Virus record (IMG/VR): IMGVR_UViG_3300048583_000114
Location: 1 to 58,070 of that record
Direction: 5' to 3' (one strand)
DNA from: a virus
Length of the DNA: 58,070 nucleotides
The notes under the pieces: generated by a model
Seen by the model: the letters and a program-made list of their open reading frames with translations, nothing else
Told to the model about the DNA's origin: nothing
Database searches by the model: none
In this document: piece after piece, positions 1 through 8,616 of the stretch
How positions within the stretch are numbered: position 1 is the first letter of the stretch
Layout: each line of letters opens with the position of its first letter
Made by a program: the position numbers and the translations under genes

Positions 1-303
1 CAGTTCATCGAGCCAGTACAGCAGCTCGTCATCGCTGCGCGTATCCGCCACGCCGTCGTCGATGATCGCCTTCAGCAGTTCGTAGGTACGCTGGATGGCG
101 GTCCGCTCGGGGCCGGTCTCCGGCAGTGCAGCCAGCCGGGCGTCGATCATCGCGTGACACTCGGCGTCGTCGTACCAGCCATGTCCGTCGCCGCGAAGCT
201 GGTCCCCGAACCCCTTGAGTTCCGCTTTGATCGCAAGCCGCAGGGCGGCGGGTTCCCCGATGGCCGAGAGTTCTTCCTTGGTGAGCGCGTGAATGCGGGC
301 CAT
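1..303 (-). CDS. Small protein of unknown function, left-end variant copy (C-terminus cut by window edge)
   Basis: This reads MARIHALTKEEL and continues for 101 codons before the window edge. It is a diverged copy of the complete 116-residue gene at 57420-57770. The C-terminal part (bases 1-126) is identical in both copies, while the N-terminal part differs at many positions, largely with conservative amino-acid changes. It starts one base after the DUF1501 stop. I recognise no domain; the sequence is acidic and helical-looking. Because the window ends overlap, this is probably the same locus from another strain rather than a second gene. Confidence 0.7.
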   Translation of the reverse strand, partial: MARIHALTKEELSAIGEPAALRLAIKAELKGFGDQLRGDGHGWYDDAECHAMIDARLAALPETGPERTAIQRTYELLKAIIDDGVADTRSDDELLYWLDEL

Positions 304-603
304 GTCAGATGTCCAGTACGTCGCAGAAGTTGGAGAACCGGGTGCGGTTGACCATGATCGTGTTGCGCTCGGCCACGGTCAGGCCAAACCAGTCGAGAAT
401 CTGGTCATACACCTCCTCCAGCGAGCGATACGGGTACATGATCCCGCCGAGGTTGATGTCGCGGGTCCCCGTGCCATTGACAGAGATCGCTGCCGGCCAG
501 GGGCCGAGGATGCCGGTGCTTCCATCCACGCCAGCGCCACGCACTTTCCCGCCCGCAATGAACATGGCATAGGCCCATGCGTGATCCGTTCCAGCGCCGC
601 CCT
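1..603. repeat. Left end, diverged copy of the right end 57468-58070
   Basis: Positions 1-126 equal 57468-57593 exactly; from 127 onward about 52 of 477 bases differ, without net indels. The window is therefore closable to a circle, with two variants at the junction. Confidence 0.9.
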
Positions 604-1777
604 GAGTCCACAATGTCCGGCCGAAATCGGTAGGGTCCGTGACCACTACGTCATCCCACACCCCGATGGCGATCATCGCGTTGCGGAATGCGGCAAGTCC
701 GTCGCCATACTGCTGCGCGAGGGATGTATAAGTGCCGTCACCCTCGAATCGGACCTTCTCGCTACCGTGCGTGTCGTAGTCTCCGATGGACGCAGCGATT
801 GCCATTCGGATGGGCAAAGCGCCTGCGTTTGCATCCACCGCCGCCTCGATCACCCGAGCGATGCGATGGAACATCGAATACCACCACCCCTTATCCGTCA
901 CTTGCCCGAACGCGGCATCGACTCCGTACAGCGGACCCCCCGCTCCGGGAATCGTGATCTGCACCGGATTCAGGAGGTTGCTGCCATCAAGGGCGGTCTG
1001 GAATGCAGACTTCCACCGCTGATGACGCGGGCTTGTCGGGCTGGCTGCAAGCGAGATCGCTTCCGCCAGCTTGTTCCGCACGTTCACGGATGTCGCTGTG
1101 ACGTGCATCGTCATGGCGACCTGCAGCCCGGCAGAAGACCCACTCGGACCAGCAGGCCCGAATCGGGGCAACGTGAACGGGGAGATCACATCACCCCGGT
1201 GCATCTGGTAGTGCGGAACATTCGGGTTGATGACGATGGTGTGAAGGTTCGAGAACGATGTCGCCAGTTCGTTCGTCGAGGACACTGTGTCCATCACCTG
1301 TCCGATCCATCCTGCGCTGCGCTTATCCAGAGTACCGTTCATGTTGATGTGATGCTCTTGAAAAGCATCGTGCGCACCAACCCCCAAAGGGAGACGGTAC
1401 GCCGTCCGGTAGTCAGGAATATCCGTCAGCCGGTCAGGCAGGGGTTCTTCCAGCACTCCACAATGCGGGACGATGGCGAGGTCGCCTTCAGTCCACGGCT
1501 TGCCTGCGCCAATCAGCCCTGAATAGTTTGGGTGCAAAGCAAAGTCCGGGCTGGTTCCGAGCTTGTTTGCCAGTGCGGCGAGGACGACCGCTTGGCTGTA
1601 CACCCCTGCGTTCTCGCCGTACCGATGCGCGGGACGATTTTGCCACCACTCCTCCAACTGGCTGCGGGTGGGGGCGTTCGTTGTCCCGAGTGGGACGAGT
1701 TTCGCGAAAAGACTCTCGCCACCGAATTTATAAGTGGTGACGAGGAAGCGATTCCCGGTAAGCGGAGATTGCGGCAT
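305..1777 (-). CDS. DUF1501 family protein (alkaline-phosphatase/sulfatase-like fold expected), in virion operon
   Basis: A 490-residue protein. Family-typical blocks are present: FALHPNYSGL near the N-terminal third, GDYDTHG, a VVTDPTDFGRT segment, GTDHAWAYAMFIAGG, and a C-terminal YDQILDWFGL. In the family, the DTHG and TDH blocks lie in the expected metal-binding core. Bacterial DUF1501 proteins usually carry a Tat-type N-terminus and sit next to DUF1800 genes. This one starts MPQSPLTGNRF with no twin-arginine or hydrophobic leader. The start ATG overlaps the TAA of the upstream DUF1800 gene (TAATG), so the two are translationally coupled. It lies in the morphogenesis operon, so a virion role (surface enzyme or decoration) is my inference; the biochemical function is unknown. 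Confidence 0.85.
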   Translation of the reverse strand: MPQSPLTGNRFLVTTYKFGGESLFAKLVPLGTTNAPTRSQLEEWWQNRPAHRYGENAGVYSQAVVLAALANKLGTSPDFALHPNYSGLIGAGKPWTEGDLAIVPHCGVLEEPLPDRLTDIPDYRTAYRLPLGVGAHDAFQEHHINMNGTLDKRSAGWIGQVMDTVSSTNELATSFSNLHTIVINPNVPHYQMHRGDVISPFTLPRFGPAGPSGSSAGLQVAMTMHVTATSVNVRNKLAEAISLAASPTSPRHQRWKSAFQTALDGSNLLNPVQITIPGAGGPLYGVDAAFGQVTDKGWWYSMFHRIARVIEAAVDANAGALPIRMAIAASIGDYDTHGSEKVRFEGDGTYTSLAQQYGDGLAAFRNAMIAIGVWDDVVVTDPTDFGRTLWTQGGAGTDHAWAYAMFIAGGKVRGAGVDGSTGILGPWPAAISVNGTGTRDINLGGIMYPYRSLEEVYDQILDWFGLTVAERNTIMVNRTRFSNFCDVLDI

Positions 1778-4080
1778 TAGATTTGCTCCATTGCTTGCGG
1801 CAGCATGTCTACGCAGGACAGGGCCAGCGCGGCGCGGCGATCCAACTTCATCGCGTTGTCCGGTGCTCCGTACTCGGCCGCCGAATCCAGCGCCGCTTGA
1901 TCCAGAATCTCGATCACCTTCAGCCGCGCAGCCGAGGGAATGGTCCGCCCGCACAAGACTACTTCGATGGCGCGGTCTACTAGCTGCGCATTTGTTGGGG
2001 ATCCAGCGACCATATAGGTCATGTCCCACACACCATGACGCCGGGTGAGAATCCCGGCATACGTTCCGTTCTTGCTGTGGTGTATCGAACCGCGAGGCAT
2101 TCCGTTCCAGAGCGCGAGAACACCCTCGGGGGTCCAGAGGCTTGCCGCCCGACCGAGATACCCATCGTCTATTTCGTAATCAAACGGGTAGTCGTTGAAC
2201 ACCGTGGCAGTGATGCCCCACTCGGCGGGGACTTTGCCTGGGCCGTTGTTGGCGGAGCCGGAGTCAACCCATCCGGTGTTCTCGACGCCCTCGAATAGCG
2301 AGGCGTTCAGGGGTCTCGCAAACTCGAAGGTGTACGTACCGGTGGTGCCGGTGTAGGCGGTGTTGAGGGTCAGCGTGGTGTTTGTTGCCCACGTTGCTGT
2401 GGCGGTAGAGAGTAGTCCTGTTCCACTGACCCGCCATGAGCCGTTGTGTGCCTGCAGCGGAAGATTGTCTCCAGCCGCCACAGTAGCGGTGGTGGAGCCG
2501 TTCGTCACGCTGACAGAACAGGTATACCCAAACTCAGCAACATCCCGCTGCTCTGCCGCACGCCACGCGGACGCGAGTGCCAGATGAATGTCGAGAGCGC
2601 GTCCGAACCGATCCGCGTCCTTGCTTGCAATCGTGCCCCGCGCCTCGGGGTCGAGGTAGATCGCGCGCATGATGTCGCGGACACTGCCACGCACGCCGAG
2701 CCCGTTGTCCTGCGCCGCCGCTACCACCCGCCGGACATACTGCGGGGTCGGATTCTCCGTCACCAACTCGCGAATGAAATGCAGGCAGAAGTAGACGAGG
2801 AATGTGTCGTGGTTGTACAGCCAATCGCAGACTTCTTCGATCTTGCCGTAGACGTTTTCGCCTTGAACGAACTTGGTTCCGAGCGTTGGGACCCCGCCGT
2901 AAGCCGCACGGGTGATCCCTGGAGTCGGCATGTCCACCGCGCCCCGGTAGTGATCTGTTGCCGTGCAAACAAGTTCCGCCGACGTGCCACTAAGGTTGAG
3001 GCCAGAAAACAGCCGCGCCGCATTCAGCACATCCAGATAGACGTAGGTAGGAATACGGTTTCCAAACGCATCCAACTTAAACGAGCCGTCAAGGTTTAGT
3101 TCCCACTGGCCGAGAGTGAACAACTGGAACAGTTCTCGGACCCAGTTCTGATTTGGCTCAACGTCATAAAGCTGAAACGCCGGTTCACGCCCTTTGTTGT
3201 TGATGTTGTCGAGAAACCACTGCGGGTAGCGCGCATACGCCAGCCATCGAACGTAGTCTTGAAGCGTGCCGTCCATCATGTCGAACAGGCTATTCTGCGT
3301 GCGCTCCCACGCGCGGCTCGTTGTCTCCGACAGGATGTTGCCGATTGCCAACTGCTTGTTCCAAGCGGCGACGATCCGCCCCCTGAACGTGTCCGGGCTG
3401 TGTCGCCAGACTAGCGAACGGTACTGCCACGAGGCAGCGAGCGAACGGCGGCCCGCGTTATCTCCCGCACCAGCTCCCTCGGTTATTACAGGGAATGTTC
3501 CTGCAGTGGCCGGAAATGCTCCCCCGTGGTAGCGGTAAGCGCCGTCGTACAGCAAGTCAAATTCTTCGCCAGCCGTCCGCCCGGACGACAGGAGCGTTTG
3601 CGCCTCCCCGGGGAACTCCCCGAAGCCAGCTTGCCGCAGGAACCGACGAGAGTCGGACAGGTCGGCAAACGCCACGTCGAAACCGGGGTCGTAGACCGGG
3701 TTGTATTCCGGCCCGGTGTAGCGCGCGTACACCCGAACGGTGCTGGTGCCACTGCCGCTGATCACACGCGCCTGAATGCCGACGATGCCGCGGGCGGTGA
3801 TCACCTCGTAGGTGTTCATCGCGTCTTCACGCAGGACTTCCCAACTCGCGTGGTCCGGGTCGAGCAGCGCGTTCACGTCGGTCGTGGTGTATATCGCGAC
3901 GATGTTTCCGTCCGGGTTCTTTTCGACCGTGACCGGGCGCGAGACCTCGTCGATGTCCCAGATCACGCCAGTCCCGTTGGCGGTCAACGTGCTGTCGATC
4001 GCGTCGCCGTTGGAGACGGCGGAGCCGCCCCCGCCGGTGCCTGTCTCTAGCTTTAGTCGAACCCTCGAACGGATGCCCAT
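1777..4080 (-). CDS. DUF1800 family protein with extra N-terminal and inserted beta domains
   Basis: A 767-residue protein. The DUF1800 core is recognisable from about residue 145: RRFLRQAGFG, then WVRELFQLFTLG, PTYVYLDVLNAARLFSG, FIRELVTENPTPQYVRRV and AIYLDPEAR. Bacterial relatives are usually exported; here no signal peptide is visible. Instead there are about 140 residues of beta-rich sequence (MGIRSRVRLKLETGTG onward). A second departure is an insertion at roughly residues 520-590 (about 2310-2522), rich in T, S, G and V, that resembles beta modules common in phage tail and fibre proteins. It is followed directly, with overlap, by the DUF1501 gene. Placement between portal and capsid genes suggests a virion-associated protein; no activity can be assigned. 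Confidence 0.85.
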   Translation of the reverse strand: MGIRSRVRLKLETGTGGGGSAVSNGDAIDSTLTANGTGVIWDIDEVSRPVTVEKNPDGNIVAIYTTTDVNALLDPDHASWEVLREDAMNTYEVITARGIVGIQARVISGSGTSTVRVYARYTGPEYNPVYDPGFDVAFADLSDSRRFLRQAGFGEFPGEAQTLLSSGRTAGEEFDLLYDGAYRYHGGAFPATAGTFPVITEGAGAGDNAGRRSLAASWQYRSLVWRHSPDTFRGRIVAAWNKQLAIGNILSETTSRAWERTQNSLFDMMDGTLQDYVRWLAYARYPQWFLDNINNKGREPAFQLYDVEPNQNWVRELFQLFTLGQWELNLDGSFKLDAFGNRIPTYVYLDVLNAARLFSGLNLSGTSAELVCTATDHYRGAVDMPTPGITRAAYGGVPTLGTKFVQGENVYGKIEEVCDWLYNHDTFLVYFCLHFIRELVTENPTPQYVRRVVAAAQDNGLGVRGSVRDIMRAIYLDPEARGTIASKDADRFGRALDIHLALASAWRAAEQRDVAEFGYTCSVSVTNGSTTATVAAGDNLPLQAHNGSWRVSGTGLLSTATATWATNTTLTLNTAYTGTTGTYTFEFARPLNASLFEGVENTGWVDSGSANNGPGKVPAEWGITATVFNDYPFDYEIDDGYLGRAASLWTPEGVLALWNGMPRGSIHHSKNGTYAGILTRRHGVWDMTYMVAGSPTNAQLVDRAIEVVLCGRTIPSAARLKVIEILDQAALDSAAEYGAPDNAMKLDRRAALALSCVDMLPQAMEQI

Positions 4081-4082
4081 GG

Positions 4083-4484
4083 TTACGCCTCCGGCAGCAC
4101 GTCGCCGAAGCCGGCGGCAGACACATCGACCTGTGTGCTCGTCGCGCAGGTGGCGACCAGCTCGCAGCTCTCGAACTCCGACAGCAGCAGGATCATGACC
4201 ATGTGCCCGTTTGCAGCCAGCGTGGTTGGGTCCGCCGAGGCGAACATGGTCACCGGGCCGGGGGTCTGGAAGTCGGCCGTCTGCGCCGGCGCATGCGCGC
4301 TGGGAACGACGCCGCCCCGGGTGGCCCGCAACCCGACGGTGAAGCCGGTCAGCGCCGCTGCGCCCACGTTCTCCAGCTGCACCGACATCGAGTCGACGTT
4401 CTGTGCATCGAGCACGGCCAGCACGGTCGGCGTCGAGGTGACTGTGATGCGCTGCCGGGTGTATTCACGAACGAGCCTGCTCAT
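4083..4484 (-). CDS. Virion-operon protein of unknown function (133 aa)
   Basis: MSRLVREYTRQRITVTSTP followed by alternating hydrophobic and Thr/Val segments that suggest a beta-sandwich. The gene lies between portal-proximal genes and the DUF1800 gene with only a 2-base gap downstream. No catalytic motif is visible. A small head or tail decoration protein is plausible from context only. Confidence 0.75.
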   Translation of the reverse strand: MSRLVREYTRQRITVTSTPTVLAVLDAQNVDSMSVQLENVGAAALTGFTVGLRATRGGVVPSAHAPAQTADFQTPGPVTMFASADPTTLAANGHMVMILLLSEFESCELVATCATSTQVDVSAAGFGDVLPEA

Positions 4485-4492
4485 GGATGCTC

Positions 4493-4765
4493 CTACTTGT
4501 AGTAAGCCACGTTGACGACGGCAGTGCCGGTCTGGGAGATGATGCGGAGTTTCTGCAGCTGGGTGCTGAACACCCGCTCCACGTTGACCGCCAACGGCAT
4601 ACCGATCAGCGTGGTGGGGTCCACGCCGTCATCCCGCCAGCGGATGGCGTTTCCTGTGCACACGATGTGCGCGATGGTGGTGCCCGTGGGCACGGTCAGC
4701 GAGGCGGCCGTGGTCACGCTAAGCTGCTGGTAGCCATTCGGAATGGCGCAATCGAACGGAGTCAT
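4493..4765 (-). CDS. Virion-operon protein of unknown function (90 aa)
   Basis: MTPFDCAIPNGYQQLSVTT, a small beta-rich protein directly downstream of the portal gene (10-base gap) and upstream of the 133-residue protein. Its size, composition and position fit minor structural proteins of podoviruses. No recognised domain. Confidence 0.75.
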   Translation of the reverse strand: MTPFDCAIPNGYQQLSVTTAASLTVPTGTTIAHIVCTGNAIRWRDDGVDPTTLIGMPLAVNVERVFSTQLQKLRIISQTGTAVVNVAYYK

Positions 4766-4775
4766 CTGCTTCCCT

Positions 4776-6839
4776 CTAGGTAGCTGGCCCGGAGACCATC
4801 TGCTGTGCTTCCTGCGCCGGCGTCTGCGGCATCTCGGGCTTGGGCGGCTGGTTCTCCTGCCCCTGCCCCGTCTTCATCCCTTCGAGTTGGCCCTGCATCT
4901 GCTGCATCTGGGCCATGTGCGCCTGAAACTCCTCGACGCTGGGCACGGTGCCCGGCGCGAACTCCAGCCCCTTGGCCAGCTCGTGCAGCACGTTCACCAG
5001 CAGCGTCGGGGGCACCAGCTGCGACTGGATCGCCGGCAGCGCGATCTGCAGAAACTCAAGGCGCCGCTGGTTGAGCAGCTCCTTCAGCAGCAGGCCGCTC
5101 GCGCCCTTGGCTTGGATGAACGCATCGCCCTTGATCGACTCGTCCTCGCCATAGAGCATCAGCGAATAGTAGAGCCGCTCGATCGTCGGCACGATGATGT
5201 CGGTGTCGATGTTGTTGGCGACGTTCTTGATGCCCTTGTTGGCCGCATTCATCAGCATCGACAGGCCGGCCGCGGTCCGCCCCGCGCCCCCCACGTGCTG
5301 GTCGCCCATCATGTAGCGCGGCAGCGACGAGAACTCGTCTGCCAGCACCGAGAACTTGTCGAACACGCCGACCAGCTCGGCCGCGTTGCTGCTGGGCTGG
5401 TAGAACTCCACCGGTGGGCGGGAATCCGCCGACCCGAAGTCGCCGCTCTGCACGACCCACGAGCGCAGCGGGAAAATCTGCCGGATGTCCTCGCCGGCCG
5501 CCATCCGATCCTTGTTGATCATGATCTGCGGGCCGGAGGCGAGCGACATGTTGTTCATCAGCGCCCGCACGGAGGCGTTGCACACGGCCTGCACGTCGCG
5601 CAACTGCTCGCCCAGCCCCACACCCCAGAACGACCCGGGGAGCTTCTCCCAACTCGTCACGCTGTAGGGCACGCGCGCCAGCGGGTCATGGTTCAGCAGC
5701 GCCTTGATTGTGTACGGCCCGACCACCCACACGTTGGCCGGGTATTCGAGGTCCGGGTCCAGCCCCTCGGGGTCCATGCCGAAGTCGATCAGCATCTGCC
5801 CCTGTATCCGCCCCCAGAACTCCAGCGCCTCGATCGTCGGGTGCGGGTCCGCCGAGCCCATGGGCGACTGGTTGCCCAGCGCAGAGGCTTCTGCCGAGTC
5901 GACTGACTGGTAGCTCGACAGCCCGGTCTGGCCGTACTGCGCGAGTGCTGCCCTGATCTGCGCCTCGTCGAACCCCGGAGAGCCGATCATGGAGGCCAAG
6001 TCCCCGCGGGTCAGCTTGTGCCGCTCGATCACGTACGAGTCGGTCACAGTGGCCGCCATCGGCGCCGGGTAGATGTTGAACGGCGACACCCGCTCGAACA
6101 CGTAGGTGAGCTGGTCCTGCACCTGCGGCACAGTCTTGCCCGTGGCCGGGTCGTCGGTCCACTTCACCCGCTTGCGATTCCTCACCACCGGACCCTTCAG
6201 GATGCACGCCTTGAAGGTGGTGATGTCGCTGATGCACTCCTCCAGCGCCGTGTAGAAGTGCCCCTCGACGAGGATGTCATCGACGGCGCGCTCGGCCGCC
6301 TCTGCCTTGTTCTGCGCCTCCTGCCGGGCCGCTTCCTTGGCCTGCTTGAGCAGCTGGGCATGCAACCCCTCCAGCTCGCTGGGGTGCGGCGCCGGCAGCC
6401 CTGCCGCCATGCCCTGTTCCACCATCTGCGCGATCATCTGATCGACTCGCGCGCCCACATCCTGCGGCAGCGACGGCTCCGGCGAGGGCTTGATCGTGAA
6501 CGGCCGCTCGATCTGGAGGTAGATGTCCTTCAGCCACGACTGCGCGCCGCGCATCTTGGTCGCCCCGACACGGCTGTAGATGTCGCTGCCGCCGGGAATC
6601 TGCCGGATGGCTTCCTTGACCTCGGGGTCATACTCGGCGTTGCGCATCCGCAGCGCACGCAGGAGGTCTTCCTCGTGGTGCATCTGCTTGGCCGTGCGAG
6701 CCGCCGAAAAGCACTTCTGCACGTGCATCGCCAAGCCTTGGACGACCGGGTCGGTCGACGGGGACCGAGCGTCCGCCTCGGCCCGCTCCTGCGCAACCAG
6801 CTGGTCGTTACTCAGTACGCGGAGCAGTCCTGCGCTCAT
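4776..6839 (-). CDS. Portal protein
   Basis: A 687-residue protein with the position, length and composition of a podovirus portal, the dodecameric ring at the capsid vertex that takes in and releases DNA. It contains an N-terminal helical part, a long charged helical insertion (residues about 140-190, rich in E, A, Q), a core with SPFNIYPAP and LPGSFWGVGLGEQLRD, and a Gln/Met/Pro-rich C-terminal tail (MAQMQQMQGQLEGM) like the disordered or barrel region of large portals. It lies immediately after the large terminase gene in transcription order, separated by 71 bases containing a promoter-like site. Confidence 0.9.
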   Translation of the reverse strand: MSAGLLRVLSNDQLVAQERAEADARSPSTDPVVQGLAMHVQKCFSAARTAKQMHHEEDLLRALRMRNAEYDPEVKEAIRQIPGGSDIYSRVGATKMRGAQSWLKDIYLQIERPFTIKPSPEPSLPQDVGARVDQMIAQMVEQGMAAGLPAPHPSELEGLHAQLLKQAKEAARQEAQNKAEAAERAVDDILVEGHFYTALEECISDITTFKACILKGPVVRNRKRVKWTDDPATGKTVPQVQDQLTYVFERVSPFNIYPAPMAATVTDSYVIERHKLTRGDLASMIGSPGFDEAQIRAALAQYGQTGLSSYQSVDSAEASALGNQSPMGSADPHPTIEALEFWGRIQGQMLIDFGMDPEGLDPDLEYPANVWVVGPYTIKALLNHDPLARVPYSVTSWEKLPGSFWGVGLGEQLRDVQAVCNASVRALMNNMSLASGPQIMINKDRMAAGEDIRQIFPLRSWVVQSGDFGSADSRPPVEFYQPSSNAAELVGVFDKFSVLADEFSSLPRYMMGDQHVGGAGRTAAGLSMLMNAANKGIKNVANNIDTDIIVPTIERLYYSLMLYGEDESIKGDAFIQAKGASGLLLKELLNQRRLEFLQIALPAIQSQLVPPTLLVNVLHELAKGLEFAPGTVPSVEEFQAHMAQMQQMQGQLEGMKTGQGQENQPPKPEMPQTPAQEAQQMVSGPAT

Positions 6840-6867
6840 GCGCGTGTCCCGGGGTTAGCGATTGCTC

Positions 6868-6896
6868 ACTCTAACCCCCGTGGCTGGACGTGTCAA
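6868..6896 (-). promoter_or_regulatory. Candidate sigma70 promoter before the portal gene
   Basis: On the minus strand, TTGACA (6896-6891) is followed after 17 bases by TAGAGT (6873-6868, 4 of 6 matches to TATAAT). It lies in the 71-base gap between terminase and portal genes. An 8-bp inverted repeat (GGGGTTAG at 6851-6858 and CTAACCCC at 6871-6878) overlaps the -10 region and could be an operator or weak hairpin. Confidence 0.4.
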
Positions 6897-6910
6897 CTAC
6901 AACGCCGTGA

Positions 6911-8305
6911 CTATACAGCCCAGCGACGTGGGACAGGGCGGGGCGTTGGCGCAAACACCCGGGAGTGGCTGGCTGCCGGCCCGAGGAACCACAGGCAGAG
7001 GTACTGGAAGGCGTCGGCGATGTGCGAAGCGTCGTCGGCCTTGTTGGGCTCATCAGCGAGCGTCCCGCCCCGCCGGGTGGCGTACCGGTACTCCCCTGCC
7101 AGCGCGCGGATGAGCCGTGTGCACCGGGGGTCGATCAGCAGCCCCGCCCGCCCGTCGATGGCATTGGCGAGCAGCTTCTCCACGGCCGTCAGCCGGATGC
7201 CGATCCGGTTGCTGCTGGCGGGCTTCACGTCGAACCCGGCCTGCTGGAACACCTTGATGGGTGAAGACTCACTTACCCCCTCGCGGCTCACCGCTGCGGG
7301 GTCGATGATCACCCGCGGCTTCACGCCGCTGAAGTGGGTGGTGATGTAGGGCAGCACGCGGGTCTCGACGAAGCGCTCCATGCCCATGCGATCGTCCGGG
7401 TCGAGCGCGATCTCGCCGAGGATGTGGCGGGTGCCGCGCGGGGTAGTCTGGCCGAACACAGCCCGGGGGGTGAGCCCTGCGTCGACACCCATCACCAGCG
7501 GGTGCGAGTCGCTCCTGACAAATGTCAGATTGTCCTTGGCGACGTGGAAGTCGCGCACGAAGGTGTCCTTGAACACCGGCTGCCCTTCCTTCGACGTGCC
7601 GTACTCGCCGTCGATCATCACCCGGACGTACTCGTCGGAGCGCCCGACGGGGTTGTAGTAGCCGGTGGGCAGGTTCTCGATGTTCTCGGCCTGCGGACTG
7701 CGCCCGGAGGGCTGCTTGAACACGCCCCAGTCGTTGGGGATGTTCTTCTCCATCATGTTGTAGAGCCACGTCCCCACCGCCGGCGGGTTGGTGTCGGCGA
7801 TGATGTACTTGTAGGTCGCCCCCGGCCCCATCTTCTTCGACGGGTAGCGACCGATCCGGCCGGTCATGCCCTCGTAGATGTCCGGGTCGATCTCCCGGAA
7901 CTCGTTGAAGTACGCCCCGGTCACCTCCAGCGACAGCAGCTTGCTCACGTCGTCGGCGTCATCGAGCGCCATGAACATGATCTCGCTGTGCACGTCGTTG
8001 AACGAGAGCACGTACTCCTTGTCGGTGGAGCGCCACTTGCCGAAGATGCCCGGCGGTATCCAGTCAAGGAACGACCGGATGGTGGTCGTCTTCAGCATCG
8101 GCATGGTGTTCCGTACGACCACGAACCGGCTGCGCCGCATGCCGTCGTTGTCCGGCGCCTGCTGCATGGCGGCCATCACGTGGTGGATCAGGCACCCGGA
8201 GGACTTGCCCGAGCCCTGCGGCCCCATGATGACCTTCGTCTCCGACCGGTCGAGCATGAACCGCTTGACCGTCTCCGGTGGCTTGTAGTCGAGCTGGTAG
8301 GCCAT
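6911..8305 (-). CDS. terL: Terminase large subunit (ATPase-nuclease)
   Basis: A 464-residue DNA-packaging motor. The Walker A loop is MGPQGSGKS at residues 27-35. An acidic ATPase segment follows (GAYFNEFREI), in a slightly divergent Walker B form. The C-terminal nuclease domain shows the expected spaced acidic residues in VMGVDAGLTP, VIIDPAA and DDASHIADAF. I chose the ATG at 8305 because it overlaps the TGA of the upstream zinc-ribbon gene (TGATG); a longer in-frame start at 8347 would overlap that gene by 40 bases. It acts with the small terminase (8613-9059) on the portal. Confidence 0.93.
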   Translation of the reverse strand: MAYQLDYKPPETVKRFMLDRSETKVIMGPQGSGKSSGCLIHHVMAAMQQAPDNDGMRRSRFVVVRNTMPMLKTTTIRSFLDWIPPGIFGKWRSTDKEYVLSFNDVHSEIMFMALDDADDVSKLLSLEVTGAYFNEFREIDPDIYEGMTGRIGRYPSKKMGPGATYKYIIADTNPPAVGTWLYNMMEKNIPNDWGVFKQPSGRSPQAENIENLPTGYYNPVGRSDEYVRVMIDGEYGTSKEGQPVFKDTFVRDFHVAKDNLTFVRSDSHPLVMGVDAGLTPRAVFGQTTPRGTRHILGEIALDPDDRMGMERFVETRVLPYITTHFSGVKPRVIIDPAAVSREGVSESSPIKVFQQAGFDVKPASSNRIGIRLTAVEKLLANAIDGRAGLLIDPRCTRLIRALAGEYRYATRRGGTLADEPNKADDASHIADAFQYLCLWFLGPAASHSRVFAPTPRPVPRRWAV

Positions 8306-8616
8306 CAGAGCGAGGTCATGTCGACAAAGCTGCCGCACGACGGGCACACCGCCTGAAGGTGCTCGGTCAGGTAGAACAGGTCATTGCCGCATCCGCACGC
8401 CCAGATGCTGACATCGCCCGGCGGCCCGCAGGCACCGGTCATGATCCCGGTCTCCCGGTGGCACTGCGGGCACTCATAGTAGTCGTTCGCCGTCCCCACA
8501 GGAGCGACCAGAATCCACTCGTGCTTGCACGACAGGCAGCGCGCCGGGCCGGACAGGTGCGGGTTGCGCTCCTCGCGAGCCTTGCACAGGGAGATGATGT
8601 TGGGCTCGTCGCTCAT
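8305..8616 (-). CDS. Zinc-ribbon protein between terminase subunits
   Basis: A 103-residue protein with several Cys pairs: CLSC, CPQC, CGCG and CPSC. This predicts two zinc ribbons. It overlaps both neighbours by 3-4 bases (start inside the small-terminase stop, stop inside the large-terminase start), so it is co-translated with the packaging genes. A role in packaging, such as bridging terminase subunits or binding DNA ends, is inference from this position. Confidence 0.85.
   Translation of the reverse strand: MSDEPNIISLCKAREERNPHLSGPARCLSCKHEWILVAPVGTANDYYECPQCHRETGIMTGACGPPGDVSIWACGCGNDLFYLTEHLQAVCPSCGSFVDMTSL

Noticed and set aside
1-603. Direct terminal repeat of the phage genome
   Set aside because: The two copies differ at about 11% of positions after the first 126 bases; true terminal repeats are kept identical. 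Strain variants at an assembly break fit better.
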